From contig NZ_CP061310.1 in NCBI RefSeq assembly GCF_018687975.1, positions 1,839,756 through 1,903,755 of the forward strand: 64,000 nt of DNA. Reading direction: 5' to 3'. Below the pieces are notes generated by a model, which was given only the letters and a program-made list of their open reading frames with translations, did not search any database and was not told the DNA's origin. The DNA comes from Polynucleobacter sp. es-EL-1 (GTDB lineage: Bacteria; Pseudomonadota; Gammaproteobacteria; Burkholderiales; Burkholderiaceae). Position numbers and translations under genes: made by a program. The first letter of the stretch is position 1. Every line of letters begins with the position of its first letter. This document shows, piece after piece, positions 28,813 through 38,193 of this stretch.

Positions 28813-30333
28813 TTAACCCAACTTACTATCAGCAATATGATAGTGGGGGTCTTCGTAAGTGTTGACCTCCACCATATCTTTTGCCTTCTCAAGCAACTCT
28901 AGACAATCGGAGCTGAGGTGTCTTAAATGGAGTCGTTTACCCTCTGCTTGATATCGAGTAGCAAGAGTGTCAATTGCCTCAACGGCTGAATGATCCATCA
29001 CCTTTGAGCGCTTAAATTCAATGACAACATGCTCAGGATCTTCTTTAGGGCTAAACAAGTTTTGAAATTGGGCAATAGAAGCAAAGAATAAAGAGCCCTC
29101 TAATTCATAAACCTTCCAACCTTTGTCATCTGTGTAAGTTTTGACATTAATTTGCTTAGCATGTTGCCAAGCAAAGACTAGGGCGGCAATCACAATGCCT
29201 AAAATGACCGCAATGGCCAAGTCAGTAAATACAGTAACAACCGTTACAGCAACAACAATGATGGCGTCAGATCTTGGGATCTTTTTAAGCGCAGCCAGAC
29301 TACCCCATTCAAATGTTTTTTCGGAAACAAAGAACATCACCCCAATTAAAGCTGCTAGAGGTATCGCCTCAATGAGGCTCGAACCAAACAAAATAAAGCT
29401 GAGTAAAAAAAGTGACATCGAGATGCCCGACAACCTTTTAAGGGCGCCATTATTCACATTGATCATGCTTTGACCAATCATGGCACAACCCCCCATGCCT
29501 CCAAAAAAGCCTGTCACAATATTGGCAGCTCCCTGTGCCATACATTCTTTGTTTGGCTTACCACGGGTATCAGTCATTTCATCAATGAGATTGAGCGTAA
29601 GTAAAGACTCAATCAATCCAATGGCAGCCAAGATAATGGCATACGGGAAAATAATACGTAGAGTCTCAAAACTCAGGTCTACATTAGGAATATGAAATGT
29701 TGGTAATCCACCAGCAATAGAGCCCAAGTCACCAACAGTCTTTGTTTCTATGCCAGTAAAGGCAACCAATAAGGACACTGCCAAGATGCCTACCAGCGTA
29801 GCTGGAACGGCTTTAGTAATCTTGGGAAACAAATAAATAATCACCATCGTTAGAGCGATTAAACCCAGCATGACATAAAGGGCTTGTCCACTCATCCAAA
29901 CAGTAACTCCGTTGGCATCAGTTACCTTGAAGTGGCTGAACTGCGCCAAAAAAATCACAATTGCTAGGCCATTGACGAAACCCAACATGACTGGATAAGG
30001 CACCATTCGAATTAACTTACCTAACTTAGCAACGGCAAATAAGACTTGTAGGACGCCCATCAGGACTACAGTAGCAAATAGATATTCGACGCCATGAGTG
30101 ACCACTAAAGCGACCATTACTACTGCCAAGGCACCAGTAGCTCCCGAGACCATTCCCGGTCTTCCGCCAAACGCCGATGTAATTAAAGCAACAATAAATG
30201 CTGCGTATAAGCCTGTTAAGGGGGATACATGTGCAACCAAAGCAAAAGCAATAGCCTCCGGAACCATTGCGAGAGCAACCGTAAGGCCTCCCAAAATATT
30301 AATTTTGATTTCTTGTGCTGAGATTGAGGTCAT
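28813..30333 (-). CDS. SulP-family anion transporter with STAS domain
   Basis: The protein has about 506 residues: ten or more membrane helices, then a cytosolic STAS domain (about 400-495; VIEFKRSKVMDHSAVEAIDT). The N-terminal helix carries the family motif VALAMVPEAIAFALVAHVSP. SulP proteins carry sulfate, bicarbonate or other anions, often with sodium or protons. The compact size and sequence resemble bicarbonate or sulfate carriers, and I cannot choose between them. The start is put at 30333; the frame reaches 30351. Confidence 0.92.
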   Translation of the reverse strand: MTSISAQEIKINILGGLTVALAMVPEAIAFALVAHVSPLTGLYAAFIVALITSAFGGRPGMVSGATGALAVVMVALVVTHGVEYLFATVVLMGVLQVLFAVAKLGKLIRMVPYPVMLGFVNGLAIVIFLAQFSHFKVTDANGVTVWMSGQALYVMLGLIALTMVIIYLFPKITKAVPATLVGILAVSLLVAFTGIETKTVGDLGSIAGGLPTFHIPNVDLSFETLRIIFPYAIILAAIGLIESLLTLNLIDEMTDTRGKPNKECMAQGAANIVTGFFGGMGGCAMIGQSMINVNNGALKRLSGISMSLFLLSFILFGSSLIEAIPLAALIGVMFFVSEKTFEWGSLAALKKIPRSDAIIVVAVTVVTVFTDLAIAVILGIVIAALVFAWQHAKQINVKTYTDDKGWKVYELEGSLFFASIAQFQNLFSPKEDPEHVVIEFKRSKVMDHSAVEAIDTLATRYQAEGKRLHLRHLSSDCLELLEKAKDMVEVNTYEDPHYHIADSKLG

Positions 30334-30349
30334 ATGGCTTTCTATGAGC

Positions 30350-30368
30350 ACAACAACCCATTTGTTGT
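30350..30368 (-). promoter_or_regulatory. Short inverted repeat upstream of the SulP gene
   Basis: ACAACAA-cccat-TTGTTGT lies 17 bases upstream of the SulP start codon. It could be an operator or an mRNA hairpin over the ribosome site; the sequence alone cannot tell. Confidence 0.3.
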
Positions 30369-30576
30369 TACGTCAAAAGTGATGATATTAAGGGTGTTAA
30401 CGAGCTACTGATTTTAAACCACGTATTAGATGACCTAAAGAATAGGCAATCTACTTAGCAAACCCAATAAGACATTCTCCTTCATATGCTCATGGGCTTC
30501 ATCATGGAAATTCAATACCGGTGATGCACATTACTATACTGAAGCATTGCCATCTCTAATTTGCGAGAAGAACACT

Positions 30577-31985
30577 ATGGATTTAATTGCAATCTTTGTA
30601 TCACTCGGCCTACTAATGCTACTCGCCTATAGAGGTATGAGTGTATTAATTCTGGCCCCAGTGATGGCACTACTAGCAGTCTTGCTCAGCGGCAATCTCA
30701 GCGACCTCTTGCCTATTTACACCCAAGTGTTTATGAAGGCAATGGGCGGCTATCTCATTCAATACTTCCCACTCTTTCTATTGGGATCAATATTTGGCAA
30801 GCTGATGGAGTCCTCAGGATATGCTTTAACGATTGCAAATGGCATCACGCAAAAATTGGGTTCTCAACATGCGCTTCTGGCTGTTGTACTTGCTTGCGCT
30901 ATCTTGACCTATGGCGGAGTCTCTTTGTTTGTTGTAGCTTTCATGATGTTCCCCATCGGCAAATCACTCTTTGAGCGTTCATCAATATCACTCAATTTAT
31001 TGCCAGGGGCAATTGCATTAGGTGCGTTCACATTTACCATGACGGCCTTACCTGGAACTCCTTCAGTACAAAACTCGATACCAAGCCTTTTTTTGGAACA
31101 GATGCTTTTGCTGCACCGGGACTGGGCTTTATTGCTAGCTGCATTATGTTGGGTTTTGGCGCAGTATGGCTCAATCGCCAAAAGCGTTTACTGGGTCAAA
31201 GTGTCAAAGCTACACCCGCTGATTTTTCTGATCAACATGATTCCAGAAATCAAATCACCTCTATCGCTATAAAAATACCTTTTCAAATTGCGATCTTGCC
31301 CATCCTGCTTATGGGTCTAAGCAATTTGCTGATGGCTAAATGGTTTTTGCCTCATTGGCGCCCTCAATTCTTACAAGAAAACACTTTTGGTATTTCATCA
31401 CTATCATCGCTCACGGGGATTTGGGCCATCATCATTGCTCTCACAGTAGGCATCCTATTTATTTATATTCTGCAAGCATTAGTGGCGAAACAAGCCGCCA
31501 AAGCAAACGAAGCAATTAACCAAGGATCGATTGGCTCTATGCTGCCAATTCTGAACACTGCCTCAGAAGTAGGCTATGGCTCAGTGATAGCAAGCTTGAG
31601 TGGCTTTGTTTTGATCAAAGAGTTTGTGCTCAATATTTCACCTGGCAATCCCCTCATTAGTGAAGCTGTTGCTGTGAATGTACTTGCTGGCATTACTGGC
31701 TCAGCATCTGGCGGCATGTCAATTGCATTGCAAACTCTGGGTGCTGATTATTTAGCCAAAGCAACGGCGCTGGGCATCAGCCCTGAACTCTTACATCGTA
31801 TTGCCGTCATGGCATCTGGCTGCATGGATACCTTACCGCACAATGGTGCTGTGATTACCCTTCTAGGTATTTGTCAACTCACCCATCGCGAGGGCTATCG
31901 CTATATTGCAATGGTCACGATTGTGTTTCCATTAATTGCCCTAGCTGTAGTAATTCTTCTTGCCTCTATATTTGGGAATTTTTGA
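30577..31985 (+). pseudogene. GntP-family permease split by a frameshift
   Basis: Two overlapping frames, 30577-about 31092 and about 31092-31985, together encode one GntP-type (gluconate/organic acid) permease of about 469 residues. The first frame carries TALPGTPSVQN, the GntP signature; the second continues with FFGTDAFAAPGLGF and further helices to the end. The break is in a run of seven T at 31088-31094: one more T, or a -1 slip, would join them. It could be a true inactivating mutation, a sequencing error or slippage-controlled expression. RBS and start MDLIAIFVSLGLL look normal. Confidence 0.85.
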
Positions 31986-32028
31986 TAGTGCTGTGTAAGG
32001 GCTGCAGAATTGTTCATAGGAAAACATC

Positions 32029-32520
32029 ATGCAAGAAATAGATAGGCTTGTGAATACGCTACAACTAGAGCCCCATCCAGAGGGTGGTTTTTATAAGGAA
32101 ATGCATCGATCTACAACCGTTGTACGAGATGCAAATGGGGCGAGCAAGAAAAGTGCGTTAACTAGCATCTACTATCTGCTCTCAGGTAATGACTTTTCAT
32201 CTTGGCATCGAATTAGCTCTGATGAAACTTGGTACTTTCATCTTGGTTGTGATGTGCTGATTTACTTTTTTGATCAAAATAAAATCTTGCAGACCTTACA
32301 ACTAGGGCATGAATCTCAGAATTTACAGGCAACCATTCTTGCCAATACTTGGTTTGCCGCTAAACCTCTACAACAAGATTCCTTTAGCTTAGTCAGTTGT
32401 GCAGTAGCGCCCGGCTTTGAATTTGAAGATTTTGAAATTGCAAACCGAGCGGCTTTATTAACAGAATTTGGCAACTCGGCAGACAATAGGAAAGCGATTG
32501 AGGATTTCACGCGGGTTTAA
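32029..32520 (+). CDS. DUF985 cupin protein
   Basis: This 163-residue single-cupin protein belongs to the DUF985 (Cupin_5) family. Family marks are LEPHPEGGFYKEMHRS at residues 14-29, SIYYLLSGNDFSSWHRI and SDETWYFHLG, then CAVAPGFEFEDFE. Those His/Glu residues are the metal or ligand site in cupins. The function is unknown. It follows the frameshifted permease by 43 bases in the same direction. Confidence 0.9.
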   Translation: MQEIDRLVNTLQLEPHPEGGFYKEMHRSTTVVRDANGASKKSALTSIYYLLSGNDFSSWHRISSDETWYFHLGCDVLIYFFDQNKILQTLQLGHESQNLQATILANTWFAAKPLQQDSFSLVSCAVAPGFEFEDFEIANRAALLTEFGNSADNRKAIEDFTRV

Positions 32521-32535
32521 TGGCATCTATACAAA

Positions 32536-33378
32536 CTATGAGCCAACAACAGCTTCAACCTGACGGGTTTTAATCCACTGAATAATTGCCTTAGTGGCAA
32601 GCTCCTCTCTTCCGGCCATGGAATGAAGATGGGTGCCCCCACAAATATCTCCAGTTCCTTCGCCACCCCTTACGGTAATCAGATTACTTTTAGAATACGC
32701 CACCACGGTTGAATATGGCGTATGTGAACATTGGTCATCTCCATGATGAATGTTAAGCACCGGGGCTTTTAATGCTGCCATATCAAATGACTCTACTGAA
32801 GAGCCATAACTCCTGTTGTAATTATTAGCTACGGTCATAGATGCAGAGTGAATACTGCCCTGTATTTCATTGCCCAGATTTTTAGCTAGCCACTTCGATG
32901 AGACTGTTCCATAGCTATGGCCCATGACGTAGAAATTATTGATGCCATACTTTTCCTTTAGAAGCGCAATAATTTTTCGCACATCATCGGCATGCTGCTT
33001 TGACGATCGATAATCGTCATTACAAGCTAGAGGCTTATTACCAGGGGCAACTTTATTTTCATCGCTTGGGCAATCCATGACTACCAGCGCAATACCTGAC
33101 TGGGCAAATAACTCCGTGTTGTTCTTTAAATAGTTTAGATTTCGCTTCCAATCGTTTTCAGACTTGATGTTCGCAATTCCAGACCAGCCACGATAAAAGA
33201 GTAATGCAGTATCTGATGGGACTGATGGTTTTAATAAGATCGCTCTTTGTACAACTGGTGATTTTGAAAAAACTCCCGACTCCCTCCCCACATCAACCTC
33301 TAAAAGGATGGGGGTCATTGTCTGAGCGATTGCCTGATTTAAGCAAACTAGAGTGCAGATGCCCAATAACCATTTCAT
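32536..33378 (-). CDS. Exported alpha/beta hydrolase
   Basis: The protein has about 280 residues with a signal peptide (MKWLLGICTLVCLNQAIAQ). The nucleophile elbow is GHSYG, in VMGHSYGTVSSKW, with an Asp in HHGDDQCSH and a His in GGTHLHSMAG as likely triad partners. It is encoded directly after a Tat-exported patatin (12-base gap), suggesting a periplasmic pair of esterase/lipase activities. The substrate is unknown. Confidence 0.8.
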   Translation of the reverse strand: MKWLLGICTLVCLNQAIAQTMTPILLEVDVGRESGVFSKSPVVQRAILLKPSVPSDTALLFYRGWSGIANIKSENDWKRNLNYLKNNTELFAQSGIALVVMDCPSDENKVAPGNKPLACNDDYRSSKQHADDVRKIIALLKEKYGINNFYVMGHSYGTVSSKWLAKNLGNEIQGSIHSASMTVANNYNRSYGSSVESFDMAALKAPVLNIHHGDDQCSHTPYSTVVAYSKSNLITVRGGEGTGDICGGTHLHSMAGREELATKAIIQWIKTRQVEAVVGS

Positions 33379-33389
33379 AATAAATTCCT

Positions 33390-34490
33390 TTAGCTCCAAA
33401 ATGCTTTTATTTTTGCTGCCTCAGCTTTGGATCGCTCATAACCAATGCGTAGGGCGCCTGCAATTTGTTTGGGGTCAAGCAAATTTATGCCCTTCGGGGT
33501 TCCTGCAACGATCCACATCGTCTTGGTGCCAGAAGCCTCTATGTCTTTAATGTTTTTAGCAATGGGGTGTGGAATCGTCGTGAGAACTGCACCTGTCACG
33601 CCATCAGTCAAGGTAATAATCAAGGATCGTTTAGAGCCGGCCACTAAATCCACATGCGCCGGATTAGAACAAATGCCGCCATCCATGACATAACGCTGGC
33701 CCAATAAAGTTGGCCCAACAACACCGGGCAAGGAGCTACTGGCTGCAGCACCATGAGCCAAGGGGATATTATTTTTTCTAGCAGCCTGTTGACTGACGAC
33801 TATGCGCTCTCCGGTATAGCAGTCAATGCCTGTTGTATACATTCGACTAGTCGGCCAATCTTTTTTGCTATCTCCTGTTAGCAATGCAGCCAGCTTTTCA
33901 AGACGCTCACCGTTTAACTTGTTATCGGCGGCTAGGGCGGCATGGCCTATAACTCTGCGTGTCTCAATGCTGCCATCAACCGCACTCATGTTTAGTTGAT
34001 CTGCCCGCATTTGACTGAGGTTAGGCTTAGTTACTGGTGCGATCTTGGCAAGGATTTCAGGAAACTTTCCAAAGAAATCAAATTCACTTCGCAAGCGTAA
34101 GAATTCCCCTGATAGTAATGATGAGCCCATATATGATCCAGCAGAAGTCCCCACAACCATCTCAGGTAGCTTGGCCATATCTAAACCTTGTTCAAGCAGG
34201 CCATGGAAAAATCCGCAATACCAAGCGATGTAGTATTCACCGCCACCACCCAGAACCATAGTACGGTCCATGCCCTTAGCTAGCCTTGAAACTGTAGGTT
34301 TACTAGCAATTGGAATTGCCAAACCATCATCGGCGTATAGATTTTTAGAAATCTCTTGTGCCTTGAGCTCAAGCGTTGATTTTGGAATATTTGGCTGAGC
34401 TAAGGCAGACTCCACTCCAGCAACACTGACAAGTGATGCAGATCCTATTACGGATGTTTTTAGGAAATGGCGGCGAGAAGATTGGGTCAT
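33390..34490 (-). CDS. Tat-exported patatin-like phospholipase
   Basis: The protein has 366 residues and begins with a twin-arginine signal (SRRHFLKTS), then a hydrophobic segment to about residue 31. The patatin Ser-Asp dyad is clear: GTSAGS for the nucleophile and DGG in YVMDGGICSNPA. The oxyanion-type glycine-rich loop VLGGGGEYY precedes them. Patatins hydrolyse phospholipids or other acyl esters. Export by Tat implies folding before transport. It appears to be the first gene of a two-gene unit with the alpha/beta hydrolase. Confidence 0.88.
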   Translation of the reverse strand: MTQSSRRHFLKTSVIGSASLVSVAGVESALAQPNIPKSTLELKAQEISKNLYADDGLAIPIASKPTVSRLAKGMDRTMVLGGGGEYYIAWYCGFFHGLLEQGLDMAKLPEMVVGTSAGSYMGSSLLSGEFLRLRSEFDFFGKFPEILAKIAPVTKPNLSQMRADQLNMSAVDGSIETRRVIGHAALAADNKLNGERLEKLAALLTGDSKKDWPTSRMYTTGIDCYTGERIVVSQQAARKNNIPLAHGAAASSSLPGVVGPTLLGQRYVMDGGICSNPAHVDLVAGSKRSLIITLTDGVTGAVLTTIPHPIAKNIKDIEASGTKTMWIVAGTPKGINLLDPKQIAGALRIGYERSKAEAAKIKAFWS

Positions 34491-34538
34491 GCTAGCTCCT
34501 TCAATAGTTAATCAATTTATAGCAGATGCCAAAATGAA

Positions 34539-34558
34539 AAACCACCCGAAGGTGGTTT
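34539..34558 (-). terminator. CCACC-type hairpin terminator
   Basis: AAACCACC-CGAA-GGTGGTTT lies downstream of the exported protein gene at 34613, the same stem-loop as at 25135. Its minus-strand T tract is interrupted, so it may be weaker. Confidence 0.7.
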
Positions 34559-34612
34559 AAGGAGTGCCATATAGAATAAAAAATTTTATTGTGGCATCAC
34601 AATATGAAGTGC

Positions 34613-35062
34613 TTACTTGTCAAATTTAACAGTGACACCACTGGCGCTCAGATTTAACTGGAGGCCCTCAGAGGTGCTTGTTAGGCGCATGATGACACCA
34701 TTCTCATTTTTTAGTATTGTTCCGCCAACACCGCCACCCAATGTAATACTGCTCTCAAGCTTAGTAAAAGTGCCTGGGAATTTGGCAAGATCAGCCAGGT
34801 CATAAACTTCGCCACTAGCAGAGAGTTTAGATACGCCCACATTGGCCCCAAGACTCATGCCACCAATTTTGAAAGGATATTTTTTTCCTTGGTAGGTTAA
34901 CACGCCGCCGCCAGTGCTACCGCCAACAATTAAGGCAAATTGAGTTTCATTAATGCTCACTGTGCCAGATGGCTTTTTGGGTGCGTCTGCAGCGCTTGCG
35001 CCAAAACTCAAAACAGATAATCCCAAGATTAAAAACGATAGTACTTTACGAATACTTGTCAT
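34613..35062 (-). CDS. Exported glycine-rich hypothetical protein
   Basis: The protein has 149 residues with a signal peptide (VLSFLILGLSVLSFGASAA, cleavage after about residue 24). The mature part is a beta-rich, Gly/Ser-rich domain with repeats of the type VGGSTGGGVLTYQGKKYPF and GGGVGGTILKNENGV. Similar sequences occur as conserved exported hypotheticals in proteobacteria, but I cannot name the family. It is probably periplasmic. Confidence 0.7.
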   Translation of the reverse strand: MTSIRKVLSFLILGLSVLSFGASAADAPKKPSGTVSINETQFALIVGGSTGGGVLTYQGKKYPFKIGGMSLGANVGVSKLSASGEVYDLADLAKFPGTFTKLESSITLGGGVGGTILKNENGVIMRLTSTSEGLQLNLSASGVTVKFDK

Positions 35063-35181
35063 GTAACTTCTCCACTGATTGCAACCTACAAATCCTGATT
35101 GCGTAATTAGCAACATTGCTTCCTTAAGCTTACTCTAGTTAGTTAAGCATTACAAATCGACAACCTGCTTTAAGGCTCAGA

Positions 35182-35376
35182 CTAATCCTCCCAAGGAAAT
35201 CGTTGGCGAGACAACTCCTCCATGATCTCGCGCTTGCTTAGAGCGGATTTTCTTTCGCTGTATGTCTGATTTTTAGCGAGGTCAGCTTTTTTGTCCTGAG
35301 TCTCAGAATCTTCATTATTAGGACTGTTGTAATTAGCCTTATCTGCGCTGCTTTCATTCGCTTTATTAGTCATCAC
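35182..35376 (-). CDS. Small acidic hydrophilic hypothetical protein
   Basis: This 64-residue protein has a low-complexity Asn/Ser/Asp/Lys first half and a more ordered end, REIMEELSRQRFPWED. The ending looks conserved in style, but no family is recognised. Evidence is the open frame with usual codon use and an isolated position between terminator-bounded genes. Confidence 0.5.
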   Translation of the reverse strand: MMTNKANESSADKANYNSPNNEDSETQDKKADLAKNQTYSERKSALSKREIMEELSRQRFPWED

Positions 35377-35447
35377 TTTGCTTATTCAATATTGAATAAA
35401 AGACATTACCTGAAAACGAAAGCTCAATCAATCGTGCTTAGTTCGTC

Positions 35448-36224
35448 CTACTTTCTTGTGTGTAACGCCTTAATAATGCCTTGCGCTATCTTCATAGGCC
35501 TTTCACCAATGCCGTATATCTGCTCAAGATGAGATGGGTCAATCTCTATTATCTTTTGTGCTTTACTTGCTTGAGCGTTCCCATGACTAATCCCTCTCAA
35601 CCTGCCTGATAGTGGGGCCGTAATTATCTGTGCTTCGATATCTCCCAAAATCTCTCCCGCCTTGACAACATCACCCACATTAAACTGGGTATTCCATTTA
35701 CCCGCTTGAGGGGCATAAACAATGCGCTCTCGTGTGTGGCCATCAATGGGCTTGGGATGGCCTGCAAGAGCTTTCGTTGACGACCTTACGCTTTCGCCTA
35801 ATGAACCTCCCCAAGCAGTCTCAATAGCAAGGTCACAGTTATTGCCGACCTCAAACCCAGGACCCAAGCCAATCAATAACGCTTGATGCTGGGCTTTCCA
35901 AGCGGGTAACTCGGGAAGCATTCTTTTTCTCATGCGCGCATCAATCACGAGACCGACACTCAATTGAGTAAGTAATTTTGCTACATCGCAACTGCTTACT
36001 AGTACTTCCCGCACCTCTGTAAAAGAAACATCATCCGTATAGCGCGCCTTAACGCTGCTCAATAAAGCGGCGCCTTCGTAGAATGCATCGACAAAGCTCA
36101 TGCCGCGACGTGCATGAGCGGGAGCAATGTCGTCAACAATAATGGCCTGAAAACCCTCAAGAGTTAATTGATGGGCGACCGCGGAGCCCACATCTCCACT
36201 ACCTTGAATAATTGCAATAGGCAT
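35448..36224 (-). CDS. yqeB: YqeB-type selenium-dependent molybdenum hydroxylase accessory protein
   Basis: The protein has 258 residues. The N-terminus (MPIAIIQGSGDVGSAVAHQL) is a Rossmann-like GxGxxGS site. The middle has LIGLGPGFEVGNNCDLAIET. The C-terminus (about 170-225) resembles a biotinyl-lipoyl-like hairpin (VGDVVKAGEILGDIEAQIIT). This combination matches the YqeB/EF2563 family, which is linked to selenium-dependent molybdenum hydroxylases in genomes that have them. No molybdenum enzyme, selD or yqeC neighbour is present here. Confidence 0.78.
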   Translation of the reverse strand: MPIAIIQGSGDVGSAVAHQLTLEGFQAIIVDDIAPAHARRGMSFVDAFYEGAALLSSVKARYTDDVSFTEVREVLVSSCDVAKLLTQLSVGLVIDARMRKRMLPELPAWKAQHQALLIGLGPGFEVGNNCDLAIETAWGGSLGESVRSSTKALAGHPKPIDGHTRERIVYAPQAGKWNTQFNVGDVVKAGEILGDIEAQIITAPLSGRLRGISHGNAQASKAQKIIEIDPSHLEQIYGIGERPMKIAQGIIKALHTRK

Positions 36225-36248
36225 AGTCTATTTTATGCGCTACTAGAT

Positions 36249-36647
36249 TTATTCTTCAGGGAAATACTCTATATGCACTTCGCCTTGTCTACCAAAATAA
36301 CTTGCCTGTTTACCAGTGATCCAAACCATATACCCAATACAGCCAGCCAACATAGTTAATTCCAAAAACTGTGGGTATCTAACCTGATCACTCTGAGCCC
36401 CATGAATTGCCGCAACAACACCCTCACGATTAAATTCATTTGGAATCTCTATGTAAGGCATTTTCATAGGGATGCGAATAGCTTCATTGCTGGACAAATA
36501 ATATGTAGTTGACTGATCTCGATAGTCGGCAAAATAAGATTCGATCCCGGCACCGACTAAACGAGTCAATACCTGGGGAAAAGTTAAAAGGCCCGCATGG
36601 GATTCATGGGCGTACTTTTCAAGAAGCTCTTTCGTCAGAGCATTCAT
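36249..36647 (-). CDS. DUF1398 protein
   Basis: The protein has 132 residues. The DUF1398 (YbcV-like) pattern is visible in the central VGAGIESYFADYRDQSTTYY and the C-terminal FLELTMLAGCIGYMVWITGK followed by YFGRQGEVHIEYFPE. Function unknown. Its start overlaps the stop of the cupin gene by four bases, so the two are co-translated. Confidence 0.88.
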   Translation of the reverse strand: MNALTKELLEKYAHESHAGLLTFPQVLTRLVGAGIESYFADYRDQSTTYYLSSNEAIRIPMKMPYIEIPNEFNREGVVAAIHGAQSDQVRYPQFLELTMLAGCIGYMVWITGKQASYFGRQGEVHIEYFPEE

Positions 36648-37078
36648 TGATTGCCTTTAATTACCAAAGGAACTCCCACCTCTCCAACATAAAACATAAT
36701 GAGTTTTACGGGTACAGATCCTGTGTTGGCTCCATAGTGCCATTTATCGACCAACTCAACAATTGAGTCACCTTCATTCAAAATTAATTGTTTACCATCC
36801 TTTGCGGTCACCGTGAGCTGCCCTTGCAGAATGACGCCCGCATTAATTACCGGATGTTTATGCATGGGCAATCTTATGCCCGGTGGTATTTCATAGCGAA
36901 GAATAGTAATTTCAGGGTTCTTGGCAGGGTACGGTGGAAGCGGGCTACCGTCCCACTCTTTAGTAGCCTTCAGAATCTGGGTAACTTTAACTTCGCCCGG
37001 GATTTGATTGGCCTGCGCTAACTGAGCAAATGAAGTTAGCGGAAATGCTGTCAATAGAACTGCAATCAGATGCTTCAT
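36644..37078 (-). CDS. Exported cupin protein
   Basis: The protein has about 144 residues with a signal peptide (MKHLIAVLLTAFPLTSFA-Q). The cupin domain has PPGIRLPMHKHPVINAGVIL, with the His cluster of a metal site, and LNEGDSIVELVDKWHYGAN. It is probably a periplasmic cupin. The start at 37078 fits the signal peptide; the frame extends to 37111. Coupled to the DUF1398 gene. Confidence 0.85.
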   Translation of the reverse strand: MKHLIAVLLTAFPLTSFAQLAQANQIPGEVKVTQILKATKEWDGSPLPPYPAKNPEITILRYEIPPGIRLPMHKHPVINAGVILQGQLTVTAKDGKQLILNEGDSIVELVDKWHYGANTGSVPVKLIMFYVGEVGVPLVIKGNQ

Positions 37079-37118
37079 GTATGACCCCAATCTAGATTTG
37101 AACGATATCAATCAGCGC

Positions 37119-37574
37119 CTAATGCTTGGGTTGTTTATTTACAGCCTTCTTATAAGCATCTATTCCGCCCTTGGATTTCCATTCTTCATACCCACCCTGA
37201 AGAATGCGTAAATTCTCATAACCTGCCATCCTAAGCACAAAGCCTGCCTGCGCTGAAAGGCTGCCGGTATTGCAGTAAATCAAGACTGGTTTATTTTTGG
37301 GGATCTTATCTTTTTGCGCCAATACTTGTCGCCATTCAATATTGACTGCGCCGGGAATATGACTCTTATCAAACTGTGTCTTATCCCGAGCATCAATAAT
37401 CATCATCTTTTGATATTCTTCTGCAGGAATTTGCTCGGCAAAGATAACCCCGCCACCATAGTCCACAAACTCTAAATAGCCTGCCATCTCATCAATCGCA
37501 ATGGCTTTGTTATCAGCAAATGCTGGGCTTGCCACCAATGATGCCAGCGCAAGCGCAAGTAATATTTTTTTCAT
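37119..37574 (-). CDS. Periplasmic rhodanese-like protein
   Basis: The protein has 151 residues with a signal peptide (ILLALALASLVASPAFA). One rhodanese domain has the catalytic Cys in LIYCNTGSLSAQAG and the CH2A-type IIDARDKTQFDKSHIPGAVN. The active loop CNTGSL resembles those of sulfurtransferases that act on thiosulfate or persulfide carriers. It sits 41 bases upstream of the cupin gene on the same strand, possibly in one transcript. Confidence 0.88.
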   Translation of the reverse strand: MKKILLALALASLVASPAFADNKAIAIDEMAGYLEFVDYGGGVIFAEQIPAEEYQKMMIIDARDKTQFDKSHIPGAVNIEWRQVLAQKDKIPKNKPVLIYCNTGSLSAQAGFVLRMAGYENLRILQGGYEEWKSKGGIDAYKKAVNKQPKH

Positions 37575-37680
37575 TTAAGTATGGTTGTTGTGGTTGGTGG
37601 ATTTAGCAAATATATCCTAAGTCGGCCTTCCTAACATTGCTAACTGGGATGGAATCAATTAGATCCTATGATGCCCAATC

Positions 37681-38079
37681 CTATCCAACTAGCTCATATA
37701 GGGCCCATCCCAAGTTCAAAACAACCAATGCAATCAAGGTAGCAAATGTGAGCTTCATGCCCAAAATACGCTTACTGAACTCTGGTGGTGGCTCATGAAT
37801 ACCTATAGCGTGAATTAATCGTCCAATGATTAAAGTGATGCCTGATATCGCCACCAACCACCAAGGGGCTCCATTTAACTCTAAGCAAGCGATCAAGATG
37901 ATTCCGAAAGGCACGTATTCAGCAAAGTTTCCTTGTGCACGAATCGCCCTCTCAAGATCCTCGTGACCCCCACTTCCCAAGCCAACCTGATTCTTTTTTC
38001 TAAGGCCAATAACAGCAAATGAGAGTTTGATAAAGATGATCGTTAAGGCGGCGGCAATAATTGAGGTGATTAATAACAT
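37681..38079 (-). CDS. MAPEG family membrane protein
   Basis: The protein has 132 residues with four membrane helices. It carries the MAPEG pattern NQVGLGSGGHEDLERAIRAQ followed by GNFAEYVPFGIILI, and LIIGRLIHAIGIH in the third helix. The family covers glutathione S-transferases and glutathione-using membrane enzymes. The bacterial substrate is unknown. Confidence 0.9.
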   Translation of the reverse strand: MLLITSIIAAALTIIFIKLSFAVIGLRKKNQVGLGSGGHEDLERAIRAQGNFAEYVPFGIILIACLELNGAPWWLVAISGITLIIGRLIHAIGIHEPPPEFSKRILGMKLTFATLIALVVLNLGWALYELVG

Positions 38080-38123
38080 TTTGAGCTCCCAAGAGAATTC
38101 TTAGATATTAATTAGAAAAAGAA

Positions 38124-38145
38124 AAAACCACCCGAAAGTGGTTTT
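38124..38145 (-). terminator. Terminator next to degraded tRNA-Phe fragment
   Basis: AAAACCAC-CCGAAA-GTGGTTTT, a diverged copy of the terminator that follows the intact tRNA-Phe (41119). It lies directly downstream (minus sense) of the tRNA fragment at 38155. Confidence 0.75.
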
Positions 38146-38154
38146 AGTCTTTTT

Positions 38155-38190
38155 TGGTGGCCCGGGGCGGAATCGACCGGAACCAAGGAT
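38155..38190 (-). repeat. Degraded tRNA-Phe 3' fragment
   Basis: The minus strand reads the tRNA-Phe 3' acceptor strand with CCA and part of the T arm (...TCGATTCCGCCCCGGGCCACCA). It is followed by a rearranged piece where the T-stem and variable loop should be, then ATCCTTGG. The LpxL-like gene stops four bases upstream of the fragment. It resembles the better-preserved copy at 39066. Confidence 0.75.
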
Positions 38191-38193
38191 GCC

